64,000 bases of DNA from Wurfbainia villosa. Lineage: Eukaryota > Streptophyta > Magnoliopsida > Zingiberales > Zingiberaceae. The DNA is taken from the NCBI GenBank assembly GCA_025175895.1, contig CM046003.1:45936335-46000334 (forward strand), given 5' to 3'. The notes beneath the pieces were generated by a model. It was not told where the DNA came from. It saw nothing but the letters and a program-made list of their open reading frames with translations, and ran no database searches. Below, piece after piece: positions 58,433 through 64,000 of this stretch (positions are counted from its first letter, which is position 1; each line of letters opens with the position of its first letter). The translations under genes were made by a program, and so were the position numbers.

Positions 58433-58640
58433 TCCTTTTATAGTCTTTGAGCCCCTTTTCGAGAGGAACTTCAACCAATAGGAATTGGGCACAAGACTCC
58501 TTGAAAAATGGTGATAAAGCTTGACTCCTCGAGGTTGATCATTGACCATCAGTCGACTAATGGCAGCATCAGTCGAATGCTGACTGCAGATAGTCGACTG
58601 ATGGATAGCAGTTGAGTCCTCCTAGCTGGCAGTCGATTGA
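58433..58640 (-). promoter_or_regulatory. U3 palindromes and TATA box of H
   Basis: On the minus strand a cluster of AGTCGACT/AGTCGATT palindromes (58640-58545) lies about 100 bases upstream of ACTATAAAAGGAG (58444-58433). Same layout as in A, B and D. Confidence 0.55.
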
Positions 58641-59050
58641 TGCTAGATGCAGAGCAAAGTTAGCTTAACAAAAACAATATTTCGATGACCGCCGACTGTC
58701 CGATCTCGACCTAGACCACCGATGGGATGTCTTGGGTCGGATCTACGCTTAAGACTTATCCCCGTAAGGAGGATACAACCTCACTTACACTCGCACACAC
58801 GAGCTTACCTCGGTACTTACTGTGTCGCTTTTGCTTCCAGCCTTCCACTCGATTCCTTCGGCTCCCTCCGAAGTCACTCGAGTGTCGCCCGACCACCGCG
58901 GCTTCCTCCGGGTGTCGCTAGCCTTCAGCTCCAGCTATAGCAATTTTTTGCACACTCGATTCAGCTCATGAGATAACGACATGAGCTTAACTTTGTATCG
59001 TTTTCTATAATTAAAACTCAGGTTTGACTTAGGTGCCTACTGCACCAACA

Positions 59051-59065
59051 ATCTCCCCCTTTTTT
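59051..59065 (-). other. Polypurine tract of H
   Basis: Minus strand reads AAAAAAGGGGGAGAT, next to the LTR start. Confidence 0.93.
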
Positions 59066-59911
59066 ATTTATGGCAAACCCACATACAAAGTTAAGAACAT
59101 AGCATGCATGAAGAATAATAATGTGCATAAAATAGCATGCATGAAGAATAATAATGTGCATGAAAAACAAAAATAAAGAATAAGTTGGAGTAGTAAGGAT
59201 TTTCTTCAAGTACTCCCCCTTGAGGAAATCTCCCCCTTCACCGAGGGTGAGTCTTGAAGGAAACCCTTAATCCTCCCCCTTGAGGGTTGCTAGTTAGGAA
59301 GAGTTTAAGTAATTAACATTACTTGAATGTTAATTACTTAACAATATGTTTAAGTTAAGTAAGCATTTACTTAACTTTTGGCCATGTGAATAAATATGAA
59401 GTGAGTTAAGTTATCAAAAAATTTGATCCCTTAACTTTAACCTTTTTCTCCCCCTTTTGCCATACATCGAAAAGAGTGGGGATGTGTGAAAGGCAAAAAT
59501 AAGTATTAAATTTAAAGTCCAAGCATGTTCCATATTATTTTGAAAATAATATATTGAAAATAAGCTCATCTATAAAATGTTCGTCTCATATTTGGCTTGA
59601 TTGATATGAAAGATCAACCAGTCCTGGTCAGAGTCGGTTAATATATATGATTATACTCCGTGGTTCATAGCGATGCACTAGCTCTACATTTGGAACCAGA
59701 AGTAAAGTCCTAACATCTCACACCCATCTACGTGGCTAAGTACATACACACATTAGTCCTATGTGTTGTGAGATGTATTGGCTCCTTAAATCTATAGGTG
59801 CATGATATCTAAGGTATGTCCTTTGCTAGTTCCATGAAAATGAAAAGTATGAAATAGTAGTAAGAAAATATAATTTGTAAGTTCCTATTCTATTACGCAC
59901 ATGCCCAATTT
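59066..59911 (-). other. 3' non-coding region of H
   Basis: No gene. An upstream polypurine tract after TTTCGATGTATGGCAAAA lies at 59448-59474. A 36-bp direct duplication with GCATGCATGAAGAATAATAA is at 59101-59165. Hairpin CATCTCAC/GTGAGATG at 59714-59775. Confidence 0.75.
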
Positions 59912-60569
59912 TCATCTTAATAGACTAAATTCGGCTTCGGGTAGGGGTTTAGTAAATAGGTCTGCCAAGTTAGGCTTCGATTCGACGTATTCGAGTTGTA
60001 TGGCTCTGTTGGCTACATGTTCTCGAATGAAATGGTGTTTGACCTCTATATGTTTGGTCCTAGAGTGACATATCGGATTCTTAGTAAGGTTAATTGAACT
60101 AATGTTATCTACGTGAAGTTTAGTATTTGTAAAGTCTAACTTAAAGTCGCGGAGAGTGTGCTTCATCCAAAGAGGTTTTAGTGGTAGATAAGGCAACACA
60201 GTGTTGCTTCCTACTGTACCAACTTACTAGACTCGAGCCGAGAAGTTGACAACAACCACTCGTACTCTTTCTATCGAGCTTACTACTGGCATAGTCCAAA
60301 TCGGAGTAGCCAGTTAGTTCGAACTCGGTTGATCTAGGGTACCAAATACCAACATTAAGTGTACCCTTTAGATATCTAAGGATACGCTTGACTAGAGTTA
60401 GGTGAGACTCCTTGGCACAGGTTTGGAACCTTGCGCACATACTTACTGCAAATAAGATATCAGATCGGCTTGCAGTTAAGTAAAGGAGACTCCCTATTAT
60501 GCTCCTATAGTATTTTAAATCAATTGAATTTCCAATTACATCTTCTTCTATATTCACATTAGTTGCCAT
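59912..60569 (-). pseudogene. pol: H RNase H, with deletion
   Basis: 60569-60141: SIDLKYYRSIIGSLLYLTAS, ESHLTLVKRILRYLKGTL, GYSDLDYASSKLDRKSTSG, CVALSTT. Then about 45 bases are missing: the EAEY motif and the following helix are gone, and the text resumes at PLWMKHTLRDF in another frame (60199-59912). It ends SNL-type SKPNLADLFTKPLPEAEF. The missing Glu is a catalytic residue. Confidence 0.9.
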
Positions 60570-60593
60570 TGGGGTATTAATAATTTTAGCGTC

Positions 60594-62360
60594 TTACATT
60601 CCAAAGCGTTTAATTAATTCCCTAGTATATTTGCGTTGATGTAGGTATATTCCATCTTTAGTTTGTTTAATTTGTAGACCTAAGAAGAAACTCAACTCGC
60701 CTACTAAATTCATTTCAAATTCACTTTCCATAAGTGAAATGAATTCATTCAGTAGGATCGAGTTGGTGGTTCCGAAAATAATATCATCTACGCAGATTTG
60801 GGCTATGAATATGTCTTTACCTAAGGTTTTTACGAAAAGGGTTGGGTCAACTACACCCTGGTTAAATCCTTTAGACTTAAGATACACCGAAAGACTCTCG
60901 TACCAAGCTCGAGGAGCTTGTTTAAGTCCATATAGAGCTTTTTTTAACCTAAGGACATGGTCGCGTTTGTCTAAACTTTCGAAACTGGGGGGTTGACTAA
61001 CGTAAACCTCTTCTTTAATGTATCCATTTAAGAATGCTGATTTCACATCCATTTGAAATAACTTGAATCCTCGATGTGAAGCATTTGCTAATAGCATTCG
61101 AATGGACTCTAATATAGCTATTGGGGCATAAGTCTCATCGTAATCTAAACCTTCGACTTAACTAAACCCTTTAGCTACTAGTCTAGCTTTGTTTCTAACT
61201 ACTTCACCTTTGTCATCAAGTTTATTTCTAAACACCCACCTTGTTCCAACTATTGTTTTATCTTTAGGTGGTGGTACTAATTCCCATACTTCGTTCTTAG
61301 TCAATTGAGCCAGCTCTTCTTGCATTGCAATAATCCAATCGGGATCAAGAAGAGCTTGGTCAATAGTCTTGGGTTCAATTTTGAAAATCAAGGAGATTTG
61401 ACTAAGGTTTCTGTATGAGGCTCTAGTTCGAACTCCTAGACTTGGATCACCTATCACTTGGTCGATAAGATGATTCGTTTGAGTCCTAGTTGGGTTTGGG
61501 TTTGAGTCTACTACTTGGTCAATAGGATGACTCGTTTGAGTTCTAGTTTGGTTTGAGTCATCTACCACTTGGTCAATAGAATGACTTGGTTGACCTAGGT
61601 TGGGATTAATACTAGACTTGATCTCCGGATCGGAGTTGAGTCTGGTATGAATCGGCTCGCTAATTGGGGTTGCCAGGGGTTTTGTAGGTTCGTGTCCTTC
61701 ATCAAATACTACATTGATAGTCTCCTCGACTCTAAGGGTGTCATGGTTATATACTCTATAAGCTCTACTTGTAGTCGAGTATCCTAGAAAGATTTCGGTC
61801 GAGATTTTGGATGTAAATTTCCCTAGGTAATCCTTAGTGTTTAGGATATGTACCTTACACCCAAATACCCTAAAGTACTTGATGTTAGGTATTTTATCGT
61901 GATAAATCTCGTATGAGTTCTTAAGGTGCCTCTTTACCATAAGGATCCTATTTTGGACATAGCATGTCGTACTTTTGGCTTCCGCCCAAAACCTATTGGG
62001 TAGGTTATACTCGTTTAACATTGTCCTAGCAGCTTCTTGTAGGGTTCTATTTTTGTGTTCTACTAGGCCATTTTGTTGTGGAGTTCTAGGGAAAGAGAAC
62101 TCATGGTGGTATCCATTTAGGTTACAGAATTTTGTAAACCTATGGTTCTTGAATTCACCACAATGATCAGACCTAAGTCTCTTGATTTTAATGCTTTGTT
62201 GATTTTCTATTAACTTAAATAGGTTGATTAATTGATCTAGGGTATCACTTTTGTGTTTGATGAACCTAAACCAAGTAAATCTAGAATAGTCATCAATTAT
62301 GACTAAGAAGAATTTACTCCCATTAAGTGACTTAGCTCCGTGTGAATCAAATAGATCCAT
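60594..62360 (-). pseudogene. pol: H integrase core and reverse transcriptase
   Basis: One frame from 62360 to 60594 with a stop at 61158-61160, and a further in-frame stop at 60594-60596 leading on to RNase H. Integrase: MDLFDSHG, LRSDHCGEFKN (G to C after H), TPQQNGLVEHKNRTLQE. Linker with three HPIDQVV-type repeats (near 61480-61600). RT: NEVWELVPPP, RNKARLVAKGF, FQMDVKSAFLNGYIKEEVYV, YGLKQAPRAWYE, and CVDDIIFG in place of YVDDIIFG. Close relative of S. Enough is kept that only point changes and one deletion disable it. Confidence 0.92.
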
Positions 62361-62936
62361 GTGTAGGAGCTCAAGAACACTTTTGGTTCGTTCTTGATTA
62401 GTTAGTTGATGTTGTGTCCTAGATTGTTTACCTTGTTAACAAGCAATACATATTTTATTATCCAAGTTATTGAGGTTAGGCAAACCTCTGACTAAGTCAC
62501 TCTGACTCATCTTGTGGATGAGTCTTGGGTGTGAGTGACCGAGTCGTCAGTGCCACAACCATGATTCCTCTTGCTGTGTCATAAGACACTTAGTTGAGGA
62601 GTTAGTTAAATTAATAGTGTAAATATTGTTATTTCTAGTTCCCTTAAGGATTGTTTTAGAAGTTTCATTTGTATTAATTACGCATTCATTTTCTAGAAAT
62701 ATGACCTTATAGTTATTATCATACAATTGGCTTACACTAAGTAAATTATATTGAAAATCTTCTACTAATAAGACATTTTGAATAATAAAGTTAGAGTTGA
62801 GCTCAATATCATCTGATCTAATGATTTTGAGCTTGCCATTGTTTCCGAAGGCTACCGATCCTTGTCGTTTGAATCGAAGCTTCCAAAACTTGAGCTGATC
62901 CCTGGTTATGTGTTGGGAGCAACCACTGTCCAACAT
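62361..62936 (-). pseudogene. pol: H protease and pre-integrase
   Basis: MLDSGCSQHITRD at the start (protease D-S-G), LLSVSQLYDNNYKV, then EESWLWH followed by a TGA (62547-62549) in the zinc finger, RLGHSHPRL, and CIAC followed by TAA (62436-62438). Same frame as integrase. Confidence 0.88.
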
Positions 62937-63522
62937 CCATTGATCCTACACGTAAGGTAGTTGGATCGGATATTGGATTTATTAAAGATTGGTTGAAAAT
63001 TATTAACCTAAATCATCTCACCCATGTCTACATGATCAAACATGTTAACCCTATATGTTCTTGTGAGATGACTTCCAATTTTACTTGAATTAAATTTAAT
63101 GACTTTAACACTCGTCAACCTTGTGTTAGATTCAGATTTAACCTTAGGCTTATCAAGTCACCTTTTCAAGATCATGGCTTCTAGGTCGTGGCGAGGCACA
63201 GAGGCCTTCTTTGATCGGAACAACGACCACTTCCTTAGACAAAACCATTTTCAAGAAAATAGAGACTTGACTCACCTAAGACCACTTCCTGGTCTAACTA
63301 GTCTAGGATATGGCGAGGTAGCTTCAGCTAGTTCCGCTCGGTCAAGTGCACCGAACTAGATACGCCTTATCTAACCCGAATACACGAGACTCCGCTTTCC
63401 TAGCGTACTATCATCTTGCCGCGTCCTGGTACTATGTTATCAAGTATTGACGAGTTATAGTCCTATCTATCCATTATAAAAAGAAAAATCAAACTAAATA
63501 AAGAACCTAAGCATGCAATTTT
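62937..63522 (-). other. H stretch between gag and protease
   Basis: About 580 bases absent from S at this point. Contains a second hairpin CATCTCAC/GTGAGATG (63014-63070). No domain seen; the frame at 63099-63359 on the other strand is not supported. Could be an intron-like insert or a remnant of another cassette. Confidence 0.55.
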
Positions 63523-64000
63523 CTAAGTTAAAATACAAACAAGTTTCGTACTAGCTCCCCCTAGACTGTTGAATCGATTCGGTCTCTCCACATAGTGGAT
63601 TTGGTCCTTGGGAACCCAGTACTGGTTCGATCCTAAGTTTGAAATCAAGGTGGTCTTAGGGACCCATGCTTGGACATATTTTTTATGTCGACTTACAATC
63701 GACATATATGACTTGTTGGTCGTGTTTGAGATAAACCCTAATCCGGCCTTGTTGTACACGACTCTTTGCGATCCAAGTAGGAGGTCAAGTCCTTTGGATC
63801 CCAAAGTAAACCTTTCCAACGTGTTCCTAAGATCTTCGACTTGACTCTTCAAGAGTTAGTTCTCAACTTCGAGTTTTTCAACCCGAGTTGAGTCCTCCTC
63901 TTGAACACGACTAGTCGAAGAGGTTAGGGAGACCTCGTGTTTGAGGAGTTTAACTTCCTCAACTAGGGTCTCAACCTTGGACTCGGACTTAGCTAATTTT
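63523..64000 (-). pseudogene. gag: H gag, C-terminal part
   Basis: The minus strand from 64000 shows a Glu/Leu/Val coiled coil (VETLVEEVKLLKHEVSLTSS), one stop near 63855, then KSQVEDLRNTLERF. RVVYNKAGLGF, AWVPK and QYWVPKDQIHYV follow, the same C-terminal signature as gag of S. Continues off the right edge. Confidence 0.88.

Larger units (their letters stand above)
46345..59050 (-). repeat. H 3' LTR, split by G and F
   Basis: Parts 46345-46370, 48584-48790 and 58160-59050 (about 1.1 kb in all). They become continuous when G (with one TAGAG) and F (with one GGAGG) are removed. The inner end reads TGCACCAACA, matching the TGTTGGTGCA start of the other SIRE-like LTRs. Confidence 0.88.
46345..64000 (-). 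mobile_element. Element H: SIRE-like Ty1-copia, runs off the right edge
   Basis: The minus-strand element starts at its 3' LTR terminus (46345, TGTTGGATCG; AAGCC at 46340-46344 is the left target copy). The LTR is interrupted by G and F and ends at 59050. Pol and the end of gag fill 59912-64000. Its 5' LTR, primer site and right target copy lie outside the window. Confidence 0.9.

Noticed and set aside
1..64000. tRNA, rRNA or microRNA genes
   Set aside because: No cloverleaf, rRNA block or long precise foldback other than the inverted LTRs was seen by eye; a covariance-model search would be needed to exclude them.

Overview
Plant nuclear DNA made almost entirely of LTR retrotransposons nested inside one another. 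I see no intact host gene. A plant source is indicated by initiator-Met tRNA primer binding sites (TGGTATCAGAGC type), SIRE/Maximus-like Ty1-copia gag and pol, a Tekay/Del-like Ty3-gypsy element, a pentatricopeptide-repeat (PPR) fragment and a plant-transposon-protein domain. The species cannot be named from the sequence. All coding regions are broken by stops, frameshifts or deletions.

The nest can be read from 5-bp target-site duplications (TSDs). Old LTR pieces Y (1-182, minus) and Z (183-540, plus) lie at the left edge. B (plus, from 541) sits in Z. A (1349-10029, plus, TSD GTTAT) sits in the 5' LTR of B. D (11584-18504, minus, TSD GAGTC) splits the gag of B. C (18506-45793, plus, Ty3-gypsy, TSD AATAG) landed at the D/B junction. 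S (24262-32442, plus, TSD TTCTG) sits inside C pol, and E (36288-44869, minus, TSD GAGAC) sits inside the 3' LTR of C. Gag of B resumes at 45803 and is cut again at 46344 by H (minus, SIRE-like, runs off the right edge). The LTR of H holds a solo LTR, G (46371-48578, plus, TSD TAGAG), and F (48791-58154, minus, TSD GGAGG), which are the same LTR family in opposite orientations.

A, B and D are one gag family. A and D, whose whole interior is visible, have no pol: gag stops just after the WVPR motif, where protease starts in full-length relatives. They would depend on enzymes from elements like S or H. A also carries an extra gene with its own TATA-like box, a 110-bp GT-AG intron and a plant-transposon-protein-like product. 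C has picked up a PPR gene fragment inside its reverse transcriptase region.

Non-coding structure is the most unusual part. Five LTR families have arrays of short palindromes just upstream of their TATA boxes. A hairpin with CATCTCAC/GTGAGATG arms recurs in A (twice), D, S and H (twice). C has five tandem hairpins whose arms covary. The leader of F has four TTGGA/TCCAA hairpins. The SIRE-like LTRs share a minisatellite of CCAAG...CTTGG units, which creates many false antisense reading frames.
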